Numbered from the stretch's first letter, positions 15,440 to 24,495 are shown. The stretch: DNA of 33,756 bases from Microcaldota archaeon (GCA_021803245.1 JAJZLT010000002.1:1-33756); one strand, 5' to 3'. Program-made: numbers and translations. The notes: generated by a model from the sequence alone, not told the origin.

Positions 15440-16186
15440 ATGGATGCACTGATACTTTGTGGTGGCTACGCTACCAGGCTGGAGCCGATAACGCTTTTTG
15501 TGCCTAAGCCGCTGCTGCCGATAGGAGGCAGGCCTCTTCTAGATTACATTATAGAGGACATAGACAAGCTCGGAGTGAACAGAATAGTAATCTCGACAAA
15601 CAAAAAGTTTGCAGACCAATTTGAATATTGGATGGAAAACAAGAACAGGGGAAGGGAAAATGGCAAGATAGAACTTGTAGTAGAACCTACGCTGAACCAC
15701 GGAACAAAATTCGGCGCAGTGAAGGGGATACACTACTCGATCGAAAAGGCAGGGATAGATGAAGACCTTCTTATAGTTGCAGGAGACAACTTTTACAACT
15801 TCAGCCTTTCCAGAATAATCAGCCACTTCAAAATGAACAGGAAGCCCACGATATGCGTGCATGATGTAGAGACACCTGAAAGGGCCAAGCGCTTTGGAGT
15901 TGTCAAGCTTGATGGACATAAGGTGCTGTATTTTTACGAGAAGCCGGAGAAGCCAGAATCTACCCTGATAAGCACAGGAATATACATATTCCCAAGGGAG
16001 ATGTTCGCCAAGTTCAGTGACTACCTGAACCAGAACAACAATCCTGATGCGCCTGGTTACTTTTTACAGTGGCTGATAAAGAATGCTGAGGTTGACGCGG
16101 TAGTGCACAAAGGGACATGGTTTGACATAGGCACAATTGAAACTTACAAAGAGGTATTTGCCATGTTCCACAGGGAGAAGATATAG
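15440..16186 (+). CDS. Sugar-1-phosphate nucleotidyltransferase
   Basis: Activates a sugar 1-phosphate to an NDP-sugar for glycan synthesis. The N-terminal nucleotide-binding signature is clear (LILCGGYATRLEPITLFVPK, PLLPIGGRPLLDYI). VAGDNFY carries the metal-binding Asp, and FGVVKLDG, YEKPEKPE and STGIYIFP follow the usual order. It lacks the C-terminal left-handed beta-helix of two-domain enzymes; 248 aa matches single-domain RfbA/RmlA-type or mannose-1-phosphate guanylyltransferases. I cannot tell which base or sugar it uses. GTGAGGAG 4 nt upstream is a good ribosome binding site. It is probably a supplier for the surface glycosylation genes elsewhere in the window. Confidence 0.88.
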   Translation: MDALILCGGYATRLEPITLFVPKPLLPIGGRPLLDYIIEDIDKLGVNRIVISTNKKFADQFEYWMENKNRGRENGKIELVVEPTLNHGTKFGAVKGIHYSIEKAGIDEDLLIVAGDNFYNFSLSRIISHFKMNRKPTICVHDVETPERAKRFGVVKLDGHKVLYFYEKPEKPESTLISTGIYIFPREMFAKFSDYLNQNNNPDAPGYFLQWLIKNAEVDAVVHKGTWFDIGTIETYKEVFAMFHREKI

Positions 16187-16233
16187 TATTTGGTGCCATT
16201 GCGCGCTCTGCACTGGCCTGCTGGCTGAATTAT

Positions 16234-17286
16234 TTAAATTATTGTCTGGTTGCAGCCTGCAAGATCTGAACTGCCTATCTGGCCTTTCACAATCAGCGAG
16301 GGATACCCAAGCCATGGCACACTATATGCTACATAACCCAGCACTTCGCTTGAGTTTGGAGGGTAGATTGCCGATTGCAGATCGAGCACAGGGTTATTGT
16401 CGCCCTTGGTAAGCAGGTAGTATTGGTTCCCTACTCTTATAGCAGCATAAAGCCGGTGTATTATGTCCTCGCTTATGCCTGAAGGGCTCTTCGCCTTGTA
16501 GACTATTATTGGATTGCTGTAGTTCTCATACACAGTAGTGTTGCCTATTGTAATTGAAGAAGTGAAGACTATGTTGGAACTGACATTCCCTATATGCACG
16601 CTTCTCACAGTATAATTGTATTTGACAAGATTGGAATTCTGGTACTGCTGGTCAGCGATGCATGAGCCTGCCGTGCGCCCGCTGTTAAGGCAAAAGATAT
16701 TGAAGAAGCTTATGCGGTACTGGCCGGGGTCTTTTATTATTTCTTCGATAGCGGTGCTGTTGTATGCCAGCGGGTAGAGGGCCTCTTTCTCTATGTTTGC
16801 CGCCATGTTCGAGTATGCCAAAGCAGATACATTTACTACAGGTATGTTATGCTGGGAGAGGAATGCGCTCATGTTCCGTATCCCATGAACAAGGACAAGG
16901 TCCCCCCTGTGGAGGTTAGGCAGCATGCTGCAGCTTGCAACCACATCCACGGGAGATGAGGTGCCTAGAACCAGCGATGGTATAAGCCATACGGCAAGTA
17001 TCGCTACAACAATGGCGGCGGCTATTTCCAGAATCGTCCTCCTTGCTCCCTCTTCCCTCACGCTTGCCTGAAATTCCACTATTAGCGTGACTGCGATAAG
17101 TATTATGGCCAATACGGCTATTTCAAGGTTGTTCTTAAAAACGAAGATGTATAATATGAAGAGCAGTATTATGAGTGCATAGAGTATATAAGTAAGGCTG
17201 CTGCCCTGCTCCTTTTTAGCCGCATCCTGATGCCTTGGCGCATTATTATTTGTATCATTCCGTGCTCTTTGTTTTTTTTTCGGCAA
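16234..17286 (-). CDS. Signal peptidase I / Sec11-like (S26) protease
   Basis: 350 aa. Basic cytoplasmic start, then three hydrophobic segments (about residues 32-50, 56-70 and 87-107), and the S26 motif VVASCSMLPNLHRGDLVLV, with the predicted nucleophile at Ser120. The second half has DIIHRLYAAI, typical of the His used by archaeal/eukaryotic Sec11-type enzymes, and TKGDNNPVLD with the conserved Asp. It lacks the bacterial Lys general base at that point. The extended outer loop (about residues 135-275) makes it longer than usual. The start is a TTG preceded by AGGTG; it lies 11 nt after SMC and is probably co-transcribed. It would cut signal peptides from proteins such as those at 4923. Confidence 0.88.
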   Translation of the reverse strand: MPKKKQRARNDTNNNAPRHQDAAKKEQGSSLTYILYALIILLFILYIFVFKNNLEIAVLAIILIAVTLIVEFQASVREEGARRTILEIAAAIVVAILAVWLIPSLVLGTSSPVDVVASCSMLPNLHRGDLVLVHGIRNMSAFLSQHNIPVVNVSALAYSNMAANIEKEALYPLAYNSTAIEEIIKDPGQYRISFFNIFCLNSGRTAGSCIADQQYQNSNLVKYNYTVRSVHIGNVSSNIVFTSSITIGNTTVYENYSNPIIVYKAKSPSGISEDIIHRLYAAIRVGNQYYLLTKGDNNPVLDLQSAIYPPNSSEVLGYVAYSVPWLGYPSLIVKGQIGSSDLAGCNQTII

Positions 17287-17297
17287 AAATATACACC

Positions 17298-20200
17298 TTA
17301 TCTTTTCTGCAATATGCTCGAGACCTCCACGCCTATGGCCTTTGACTCTCCTTCGGTTTTCACTACGCCTACAGCCGCATCCGAATTCACTATGAGTGAA
17401 TCATTGTGACTTACTACCACATACTGCGCATTGGAACTCATCTGCTTTATAAGGAGAGAGAGCTTCTTCGAATTCTCCTTATCTAGAGCAGAATCGACCT
17501 CATCGAAGACATAGAGCTGCGAAGGCTTGCACATGTGTATTGAGAGTATCAGCATGAGAGACACTAGCGACTTTTCTCCGCCAGACAACTGGTCGAGATT
17601 CCTTGCGGTCTTGCCTTTCGTTATCGAGATATCCAGGTCGCTGTTGAAAGGCTCTTTTGGATTTGAAAGCTTCAGAGCACCCTGATCTGTGAAGATGTAG
17701 CTGAAGAGCTTAATGAAGTTCTTCGAGACATCATTTAGCGTATTCATGAATGTCTGCAGTTTCTTTGACTCTATCTCCTCTATCATGCGCAGCACCGCCT
17801 GCCTTTCAGAATCGAGAACGTCTAGCTTGGACTTTGCTTCTGCAACGTCCCTCTTCCTCTCCTCGAAGATTTCAGGGGCCTTCATGTTCACGCTGCCCAT
17901 TTCGCTTATCTTGACGCTGAGCACATTGGCTTCTTTCTCCATCTCGCCTATCTGCATTCCGGATATCCTCTCTGGTTTTTCGGCGTAAGCGGCCAGCTCG
18001 GCGTTTATATCCGCAATTTTAGTTTCTATCTGGTTCCTCCTCATCTTTATCTCTATAAGCTGGGTTTCCATTCCCTGCACCGCAGAGGCTAGCTGCGATT
18101 TTTCAGAGAGGAGTTTCGAGAGCTTGCCTTCTAGTATAGTTAATCTGCCGTATATTTTCTTGCTTGACTCACTGGTTGCTGCCATCTCGCTCTCTATGGC
18201 TTTCCTTGATTTATCAAGCATGCCCAGCGAGATCTCCAGGTCGTGTATCTTCTCCTTAATCGACTTCCCAGAGCTCTTGGACTTTGTTATCTTAGATTCT
18301 GTCTCTGTTATCCTTTCCGCAAGCAGTTCATTCTCCTTGCCGAGTCCGGCAATCTTGGCCCTGAGCCCATCCGCCTCCTTCCTTAAGCTATTTAGCTTAT
18401 TTATGTCTACGTCATTTTCGCCTTCGCCTTCCTCCTTTGCAGAGCTTTCTTCCAGCTGGGCGTAAAGATCTGAAAGCTCGCTTCTTCTTCTGTCGAGTTC
18501 AGCTAAATCTGCAGCATGCCGGCCCTCAGCCTCCATAACCCTTTCCTTTATTCCTTCCAGCTTGTCGGCCAGTTCCTTGACCTCTGCGTTTCTCTCCTCC
18601 AGCAAGGACTTTGTCTTCTCCAAACCGGATCTGAGCTCCACCAATCTTGACCCTGTAGACCCTCTCTGCGCTTCGATGTATGCACCTGCTTTCCTTGCGG
18701 CTGCAAGGCTTGTGTCCAGGTCCTGGAGTGCAATCAGCAGCTGCTCTTTTCTCGAAGAGAGCGCATTGAGAGATTTCTCTATGAGATATGCGGATTTCCT
18801 GCTGCCGGAATGAGACCCTCCGGAGACCACGCCCGACTGTTCTACCAGCTCCCCCTCGACCGTGACATACCTGTGCTGACCTATGCGGTGTTTCTTTGCC
18901 TCAAGTATATTACCTATTACGTAAGTGTTGCTGAATATATATGAGAAGACACTTTCAAATCTGCTGTCGAAACTTATCACATCGATAACATGCATCAGCT
19001 CAGGATCCTTTCTCTCCTCTTTCTGTACTCGCAGGTTTTCTATTGGTATGAACGTTGCTCTGCCTGAATTGTTTGATTTCAGATAGGAGATAATCTCGTT
19101 GGCAGTTTCTATTTTGTCTACGACAAGATACTCGAAACGCGCGCCTGCCGCGGCCTCTACAGCATTTGCATATTCATCAGTGTACTTGCACAGCTCTGAC
19201 GCCTTGCCAAAGAAGCCAGAATGGGAAGAAAATTTCTCTTTTATCTTCTCGTACGGGGACGCGCGCGGCTGGGCGATAAATTTTTGCTCTCTGAATTTCA
19301 GAAGCTCCTCGTCGATCTTGTCAAGCTCCCTGCGCGTCTTGCCCACTTCGCTTTCAAGGCGCATAATCTTGTCTGAAGCTTCCTTAGCCTCCTTATTCAT
19401 CCTTTCCTGCTCCGACAAGAAGGCAGAGATTGACTTTGATGCAGTCTCGATTTGTTTTTCTGCTTCTTTGCATTCCGCTTCCTTTGCTTCTTTTTTGCTT
19501 AGTATTATCTGAGCTTCCATCTTCATATTCGAGACTGCCGATGCAAGCGAGGACTCCTTCCTTTCCAGTTCTTCAACACTCCCGCCAAGCTGCTTGAGCC
19601 TCTCTGCATGCTTTGATATGTTCTCTGACCTGGAATCGAATTTTGAGATCTCTGGAGTTATTTCTCCGAGCCTTGATGATGCTCTTTCCATCTCCTCCCT
19701 GTTCTGCGCCACTTTCTGCTTTGACTTCGAAACTTCAAGCAGCCATTCTTCCGCATACTTCTGTTCCTTCTGCAATGAATCCGAGAGGGATTTCGCTTCT
19801 ATCTCATTTCTGGCCATCTCCGTTTTTATAGACTCAAGTTTTGAGCTTGTGGCGCCGGAGACCTGTGCGCTCTGTGCAAGCTCTTTTGTAAGCATTTGTT
19901 TCTCTGCATCTAACTGCTCGGCCGACTTTGCCGCATCTTCCAGCTTATAAGCCATCTCGTTCTTCTTTGAATCAAGGATGGCCATTGACTTTGCCTCTGA
20001 TTCCTGCGCCGACTCAGCCTCTTCTTTCTTGGAGAGCAGGGCGCTGTAATTCAATGACTTTAGCCGCGATGCCATGCTGATATACTTTTCAGCGGCCTCC
20101 TTCTCGAACTCAAGCTCGCTAAGGAAATTCTGGCGTTCATGAAGCATGACGTTCGCCTCGCTTATCTTCTGGCTTACTTTTTCCAGCTCCTTCATGGCTT

Positions 20201-20705
20201 CGTTCTTTTTGTATTCGAATTCCTTTATTCCTGAGGCGATGTCTATCAGCTCTCTCCTCTCCTTGCCATTCATATCGATGACTTTGTTTATCTCCCCCTG
20301 CAGTATTGTGCTTGTCTCATCTGCTCTTATGCCATGCTTGGCGAAGATCTCAAGGACCTCCTGCCTGCTCATATGCTTGCCGTTCACGCGGTACTGGCTC
20401 TTGCCGTCGGATCTTACCATCCTGATAACGGTCATCTCCTCGTCTCCGCTGAATACCATCTTCACATATGCCTTCTTCAGGCCTGTCTTGCCCTTTATGT
20501 TAGATGTATTGATAAGTGTTTCCAGTTTCCTTACCCTCAGCCTCCTTAGGGCGTTCTCTCCCAAACCGAAGAGCAGAGCATCGCAGATATTGCTCTTGCC
20601 GCTCCCGTTAGGCCCTATGACACAGGTAAAGCCCTTGCTAAACAGTAACTCGGCATGCTTGAATGATTTGAATTTGTCTATTGATAGCGATTTCAAATAC
20701 AGCAT
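17298..20705 (-). CDS. smc: Chromosome segregation/condensation protein SMC
   Basis: A full-length 1135-aa SMC ATPase. Walker A GPNGSGKS (residues 31-38) is followed by a coiled-coil arm, a hinge (about 490-640, HSGFFGKASELCKYTDEYANAV and the GG-rich VVSGGSHSGSR), a second arm and the C-terminal head with signature LSGGEKSLVSL (about 1040) and Walker B LYVFDEVD (about 1064-1071). It forms a dimer that organises and helps separate chromosomes. In most archaea scpA (the kleisin) follows; here a signal peptidase does, so any kleisin must lie elsewhere. Starts at the ATG at 20705. Confidence 0.97.
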   Translation of the reverse strand: MLYLKSLSIDKFKSFKHAELLFSKGFTCVIGPNGSGKSNICDALLFGLGENALRRLRVRKLETLINTSNIKGKTGLKKAYVKMVFSGDEEMTVIRMVRSDGKSQYRVNGKHMSRQEVLEIFAKHGIRADETSTILQGEINKVIDMNGKERRELIDIASGIKEFEYKKNEAMKELEKVSQKISEANVMLHERQNFLSELEFEKEAAEKYISMASRLKSLNYSALLSKKEEAESAQESEAKSMAILDSKKNEMAYKLEDAAKSAEQLDAEKQMLTKELAQSAQVSGATSSKLESIKTEMARNEIEAKSLSDSLQKEQKYAEEWLLEVSKSKQKVAQNREEMERASSRLGEITPEISKFDSRSENISKHAERLKQLGGSVEELERKESSLASAVSNMKMEAQIILSKKEAKEAECKEAEKQIETASKSISAFLSEQERMNKEAKEASDKIMRLESEVGKTRRELDKIDEELLKFREQKFIAQPRASPYEKIKEKFSSHSGFFGKASELCKYTDEYANAVEAAAGARFEYLVVDKIETANEIISYLKSNNSGRATFIPIENLRVQKEERKDPELMHVIDVISFDSRFESVFSYIFSNTYVIGNILEAKKHRIGQHRYVTVEGELVEQSGVVSGGSHSGSRKSAYLIEKSLNALSSRKEQLLIALQDLDTSLAAARKAGAYIEAQRGSTGSRLVELRSGLEKTKSLLEERNAEVKELADKLEGIKERVMEAEGRHAADLAELDRRRSELSDLYAQLEESSAKEEGEGENDVDINKLNSLRKEADGLRAKIAGLGKENELLAERITETESKITKSKSSGKSIKEKIHDLEISLGMLDKSRKAIESEMAATSESSKKIYGRLTILEGKLSKLLSEKSQLASAVQGMETQLIEIKMRRNQIETKIADINAELAAYAEKPERISGMQIGEMEKEANVLSVKISEMGSVNMKAPEIFEERKRDVAEAKSKLDVLDSERQAVLRMIEEIESKKLQTFMNTLNDVSKNFIKLFSYIFTDQGALKLSNPKEPFNSDLDISITKGKTARNLDQLSGGEKSLVSLMLILSIHMCKPSQLYVFDEVDSALDKENSKKLSLLIKQMSSNAQYVVVSHNDSLIVNSDAAVGVVKTEGESKAIGVEVSSILQKR

Positions 20706-20748
20706 AGGGCATCATGGCTGGCCGCCGCCATAAATAAAACTGAGTACC

Positions 20749-21843
20749 TCAATTATTAAAACCCTTTCCTTCACTCCTAAGCCTTTTTTTAGTCGTCATG
20801 TGAAGCAGTATAAAAGTCTGGAGCTGCCTTGCAGTTACAATTCCCAGGATCTTTCTTCGCTCAAGCACCACCCCTATTCCGGCCTTGCTCATCTCAACCT
20901 TCGTAAGCGTGTCAATTATATTTTCATCAGGCTTGAGCTCAGCTGCAGGGAGTGCTATATCAGCCGCAGTATGCGTTGGAAGAGGCTTGGATCTCAGCAG
21001 ATCCACCACCATATAATGCCCGTTTAAATTGGTTATTATTATATTTTCCCTCTCGTTCTTGACCTTGCGGTAGAGCTCAGGTATCGTTGCATTTGGCCTT
21101 ACTACAACAAAATGCTTGCTTAGCGTGCTTCTGGTCTTCATGCCTTTTGTGTCCCTTCTAAGCAGCGCATTCTGCTTCTCTGACTGGGTAGCCAGATAGA
21201 AGAAATAATCTATGATGAGCATAATAAAGAAGTCAAACTCTTTCTCTATGAAGCTGCCGCTGATAAGATACGAGTATGCTATTGTGCCTATGATAAAGAG
21301 TACAATCATGTAGTTGCTAACTTTCACAGTTGCCATTGTCGGATCCTTCGATCTCTTGGTCATCTCAAGATAGCTCCTGAAGACCCGTGCACCGTCCATG
21401 GGGAAGATGGGTATAAGATTGAAGACTCCGAGCAGGAGATTAAGCACAAACAGCCACTGGAAAATGTATGTCACTATTCCCGGAGGAGTGAAGATCACCA
21501 ATATGCCGAATATGCCGCCTAGCACTATGCTCGCCAGCGGGCCTACCAATGCTATGTTGAATTCCATGCGCGGGTCTGCCCGTATGTCTTCTATTATGGT
21601 CATTCCGCCAAATATTGTCAGGACCATTGAATTTACTTTAAGTCCGTTCCTCTGCGAAGCTATGGCGTGCATAAGCTCGTGTATAAACACGCAGATGAAA
21701 AGGAGGATCAGGATTATCAGCAGCGTATACTGCCCGGAAACCACTGAGATATAGAAAAAGAGCAGAAACATAATAATAAGTATCCAGTGCAGCTCTATGT
21801 CTATTCCGAATATTGAGCCTATTTTCATGGAACCGTCGGTCAT
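20749..21843 (-). CDS. Site-2 protease-like intramembrane metalloprotease with CBS-like tail
   Basis: 364 aa; an M50-family protease embedded in the membrane. The zinc site is HELMH (residues 55-59), and the second motif is NLIPIFPMDGAR (about 141-152), with Asp as the third ligand. About five or six transmembrane helices cover residues 15-240. The soluble C-terminal half (from about 245, SKHFVVVRPNATIPELYRKV) has the beta-alpha pattern of a CBS pair (GIGVVLERRKILGIVTARQL), an arrangement known in archaeal S2P enzymes, where nucleotide binding may tune activity. The ATG at 21843 is used; an internal ATG (MKIGSIFG) is possible. It lies 43 nt upstream of smc in the same direction. Confidence 0.9.
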   Translation of the reverse strand: MTDGSMKIGSIFGIDIELHWILIIMFLLFFYISVVSGQYTLLIILILLFICVFIHELMHAIASQRNGLKVNSMVLTIFGGMTIIEDIRADPRMEFNIALVGPLASIVLGGIFGILVIFTPPGIVTYIFQWLFVLNLLLGVFNLIPIFPMDGARVFRSYLEMTKRSKDPTMATVKVSNYMIVLFIIGTIAYSYLISGSFIEKEFDFFIMLIIDYFFYLATQSEKQNALLRRDTKGMKTRSTLSKHFVVVRPNATIPELYRKVKNERENIIITNLNGHYMVVDLLRSKPLPTHTAADIALPAAELKPDENIIDTLTKVEMSKAGIGVVLERRKILGIVTARQLQTFILLHMTTKKRLRSEGKGFNN

Positions 21844-21894
21844 GTGAGCACATTTATATAATATACTTTACCAATCTCAAACTTTATAGATTAA

Positions 21895-22620
21895 ATGGAT
21901 TATTCGTTCATAAAAGGAGAGCCTGCTTTATTAATAAGGAAGGAGAGAACACTGGCAGTTGGGGACCTCCACATAGGCAGGGAGCTTGCATTGAGTGAAA
22001 GCGGCATACACATGGTAGGCGCAGCTTCAAGGATGGGGGAGAAGATCGCGAGGCTTTGCAAGGAGAATAATGCAGATAGAGTGGTACTTCTTGGAGATGT
22101 AAAGGACAGCATATTTTACCCAAGCCGGGATGAATTCCGCTCAATACTGGAATTCTTAAGACCATTGGAAAACCTTAATGTAACTATAGCAAAAGGGAAC
22201 CACGACGCACATCTGGCCCAGATCTTGAAAAGGATAGATTTTAGGGCAGAGATATGCAATGAAGCATTTATAGGAAACTTCGCTTTCCTCCATGGCAATA
22301 CGATGCCATCAGAGAGGGCAATGATGAAAAAGACCCTTATTATTGCACACGGGCACATGGCATTAAGAAGAGAAGAGGGACTTGAAAAGGCATGGCTTGT
22401 CCTGAAGATAGGAAAGGGCGCAAGAAAGTTTTATCCTGATGCGAATATGGATGCGAGGCTTGTTATGGTGCCCGCATTCAGCGACCTTATAATAGGTACT
22501 GGCATAAGCATGGCCTCAGGCAGGTTTATACCTGTGCTAAGGAATAATGTCTTCGACCTGAAAAGCGCAAAGATATACACTCTGGAAAAGAAACTGGCAG
22601 GAAGCCCGCCAGAAGAATAA
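21895..22620 (+). CDS. Calcineurin-like metallophosphoesterase
   Basis: 241 aa. It has the binuclear-metal motifs in order: VGDLHIGRE, LLGDVKDSIF, KGNHDAHL and IAHGHM. This matches archaeal metallophosphoesterases of unknown substrate (MJ0037-like). It is divergent from the site-2 protease gene, with a 51-nt gap and TATA-like TTTATATAATATAC. Its stop directly abuts the stop of the convergent geranylgeranyl reductase. A phosphodiester or phosphomonoester substrate is likely; I cannot narrow it. Confidence 0.9.
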   Translation: MDYSFIKGEPALLIRKERTLAVGDLHIGRELALSESGIHMVGAASRMGEKIARLCKENNADRVVLLGDVKDSIFYPSRDEFRSILEFLRPLENLNVTIAKGNHDAHLAQILKRIDFRAEICNEAFIGNFAFLHGNTMPSERAMMKKTLIIAHGHMALRREEGLEKAWLVLKIGKGARKFYPDANMDARLVMVPAFSDLIIGTGISMASGRFIPVLRNNVFDLKSAKIYTLEKKLAGSPPEE

Positions 22621-24075
22621 TCAGACGGGATTTGGCTTGAACCTCTCCTTCACTTCCCGCATCTCCCTCTGTGCTATCTCTTTCCAGGCGCCGAATTCTC
22701 CCGTTGATTTTGGATAATTCCGGTAATGCTCATTCAGCTTCTTCATCTTGGAAACTGTATAAAGGAGATTCCTGAATGCATTTATATTTGCAAGGCCGCT
22801 GAGCACCTTGTTAAACTTGCTTGCAAGCGTAAGTTCAGGTATGCGCCCGTAGCTTATGTCCACTGCCTCTTTCTCAGTAAGGAAGTGGGCAAACCCGTAA
22901 TTTATCAGATCATTGTTCAGCGACTGCAAATACACGCGGAAGGCTTCCAGGGCTGCAGTCTTTGCCCCATATAAGTCATTGTACCTTACGTTGTATCTCC
23001 AGAGTGAGTCAAGGCTGACGTTTTTCTCTGCCACTGCTTCTCCGGCAACCTCTCCGGAGAGCACTCCCGAAACCATCGCAGGGCCTATTCCTCCTGCGCT
23101 TATTGGATTTGGCATCGCCATGCTGTCTCCGGCTCCCATGTAGCCAGGATAGACAAGGCTATCGAACTGGCGGCGTACAGTAACAGACCAGTAGCCTTTG
23201 CCGTTATTGTCAGCAGGATCCAGTTCCTTCTTCGCTATTACGGGATTCCATCCCACATAACCGTCTATGAGCGAGTGAAGCGTGTCCTTCTTGTTAAGCT
23301 TCGCATTCCTTATCTCAAGGCTTTTCTTCTCTACCCCTACGCCTACGTTCATGCGCCCGTTACGCTTAGGAAAGACCCAGCCGTAACCGCCGGGAGCAAG
23401 CACTTGATTAAGATGTATTAGCGCATTCTTTGGATCGTAGTACCTTATATCGTCTTTTGCAGCCTCGAACCTGAAGATGTACCTGCCAGTAGACTCTATA
23501 TCATCGGTGCTTATATTCTGTTCTATCATGCTGTTATCAGGCAGCTTTCTCCTTATCGTGCTTGCTACTCCAAGCGCATCTATTACAATCTTCGCTTTTA
23601 TTCTTGCCTGCTGGCTCTTCTCATCGCGGCCGAAGATGCCCGTTACCTTATTCTCTTCTATTATCGGACCTTCTACTTCAAACCTTGAGACGTATTCTGC
23701 GCCTTTCTTCCTCGCAAAGTCAATAAGCTTCTTTGCGAGTTTAGGCCTGTCCAGGCTATATCCTTCTCCATCGAAGATAAACTTGTGCTCCAGGTCAGGA
23801 CTGAACGCGTATACGCCATCTACTTTTAGGTCAAGCTCTGGCTCGCCGAACTTTATGCCTATCTCCTTCTCGACAAAATCAAGGTGGCTCTTTGCCACTG
23901 CATCGCCGCAGACCCAGCCCCAGTTGGTCTTCTTCCCTGCCACCGAGTAATCATTCCTGTCCAGGATAAGTGTTTTTGCCCCTTTTTCCGCTGCAGCTGC
24001 AGCTGCAAGGGAACCGGCTATTCCGCCTCCTGCCACTATTACATCGTACTCTTCCAAAAAATTACCTTCACGCAC
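22621..24075 (-). CDS. Geranylgeranyl reductase-family FAD oxidoreductase
   Basis: 484 aa. An FAD-binding Rossmann start (VIVAGGGIAGSLAAAAAAEK), the WGWVCGDAVAKSHLDF segment, APGGYGWVFPKRNGRMNVGV (the family's PxxYxWxFP-like motif) and GAGDSMAMPNPISAGGIGPA. Members reduce the isoprenoid double bonds of archaeal membrane lipids (digeranylgeranylglycerophospholipid reductase) or of related polyprenoids. The GTG start at 24075 overlaps the Rpo6 stop by 8 nt, so the two are coupled. That is a positional link between polymerase and lipid genes with no known functional meaning. Some related proteins act on other prenyl substrates. Confidence 0.9.
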   Translation of the reverse strand: MREGNFLEEYDVIVAGGGIAGSLAAAAAAEKGAKTLILDRNDYSVAGKKTNWGWVCGDAVAKSHLDFVEKEIGIKFGEPELDLKVDGVYAFSPDLEHKFIFDGEGYSLDRPKLAKKLIDFARKKGAEYVSRFEVEGPIIEENKVTGIFGRDEKSQQARIKAKIVIDALGVASTIRRKLPDNSMIEQNISTDDIESTGRYIFRFEAAKDDIRYYDPKNALIHLNQVLAPGGYGWVFPKRNGRMNVGVGVEKKSLEIRNAKLNKKDTLHSLIDGYVGWNPVIAKKELDPADNNGKGYWSVTVRRQFDSLVYPGYMGAGDSMAMPNPISAGGIGPAMVSGVLSGEVAGEAVAEKNVSLDSLWRYNVRYNDLYGAKTAALEAFRVYLQSLNNDLINYGFAHFLTEKEAVDISYGRIPELTLASKFNKVLSGLANINAFRNLLYTVSKMKKLNEHYRNYPKSTGEFGAWKEIAQREMREVKERFKPNPV

Positions 24076-24250
24076 TCTGGTTCTCCTTGAGCACCACTAT
24101 GGGTATTACTCCTTCATTGAATTCAAGCTCTGCAAGCCTTAGCGGCTCGGTAGTGCCTTCCGGAACTTTTACGAGTGGAGGTGCGCCGTATGCGAGCTGC
24201 AATGCCCGTGCGCCTATGATTCTTGCCTTCTCAAACCTTGTATAATCCAT
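24068..24250 (-). CDS. rpo6 (rpoK): DNA-directed RNA polymerase subunit K (Rpo6)
   Basis: A 60-residue subunit of the archaeal RNA polymerase (eukaryotic RPB6 / bacterial omega counterpart). The diagnostic stretch is YTRFEKARIIGARALQLAYG, followed by APPLVKVPEG and ELEFNEGVIPIVV. Family members run 55-95 aa, and this lacks the acidic N-terminal extension some have. The start at 24250 is the only sensible ATG. The 8-nt overlap with the reductase start suggests one transcript. The 150 nt upstream up to the tRNA-Asp are AT-rich with several TATA-like motifs. Confidence 0.95.
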   Translation of the reverse strand: MDYTRFEKARIIGARALQLAYGAPPLVKVPEGTTEPLRLAELEFNEGVIPIVVLKENQSA

Positions 24251-24400
24251 ATTGATACCTTTAATTTATATAATTCGTGCTAGGGTATAGCCTGTAAAAC
24301 ATAAAGATTTTAATGAAAAAGGCTATATTTATAACTGCCTGAGATAATATAGGCTTTAAAGTTTTATATACCTTTATATTTGGGTATTCCTTACAAGCAG

Positions 24401-24494
24401 GCCTTGGTAGTGTAGTGGTCCAGCATACGAGCCTGTCAGCGCGCATCTGCGCGGCAGATCGCTTGTGACCCGGGTTCGAATCCCGGCCAAGGCG
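24401..24494 (+). tRNA. tRNA-Asp (anticodon GTC), with a 21-nt intron
   Basis: Mature length 73 nt plus a 21-nt intron. Acceptor GCCTTGG/CCAAGGC with discriminator G, D-arm with GTGTAGTGGTCCAGC, anticodon stem CGAGC/GCTTG, anticodon GTC at 24435-24437, T-arm CCGGG-TTCGAAT-CCCGG. CCA is not encoded. Its 3' half (from the T-arm) is repeated downstream, suggesting it is a target for site-specific insertion. A TATA-like CTTTATATTT (about 24371-24380) lies about 25 nt upstream. Confidence 0.95.
24439..24459 (+). other. tRNA-Asp intron in a bulge-helix-bulge
   Basis: A 21-nt intron (GCGCGCATCTGCGCGGCAGA, plus T) after position 37. Pairing gives the canonical motif: stem CGCGC/GCGCG inside, then 3-nt bulge CAG, a 4-bp central helix CTGT/GCAG (one U-G pair), 3-nt bulge ATC, and the anticodon stem CGAGC/GCTTG. 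The predicted cuts fall after the second base of each bulge, giving exactly a 7-nt anticodon loop after ligation. This is the standard substrate of archaeal tRNA-splicing endonuclease. Confidence 0.88.
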
Positions 24495-24495
24495 T
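24468..24495 (+). repeat. tRNA-Asp 3' end: proposed attachment site (first copy)
   Basis: The 28 nt from ACCCGGGTTCGAATCCCGG to AAGGCGT span the T-arm, acceptor 3' strand, discriminator and one flanking base. A near copy is at 26391-26418 and a 12-nt exact copy of its end at 25979-25990. Insertion at a tRNA 3' end typically leaves the tRNA intact with such a scar on the far side. Confidence 0.7.

Noticed and set aside
20146-20733. 195-aa and other plus-strand ORFs across smc
   Set aside because: Antisense shadows of SMC coiled-coil and head coding; no motif of their own.
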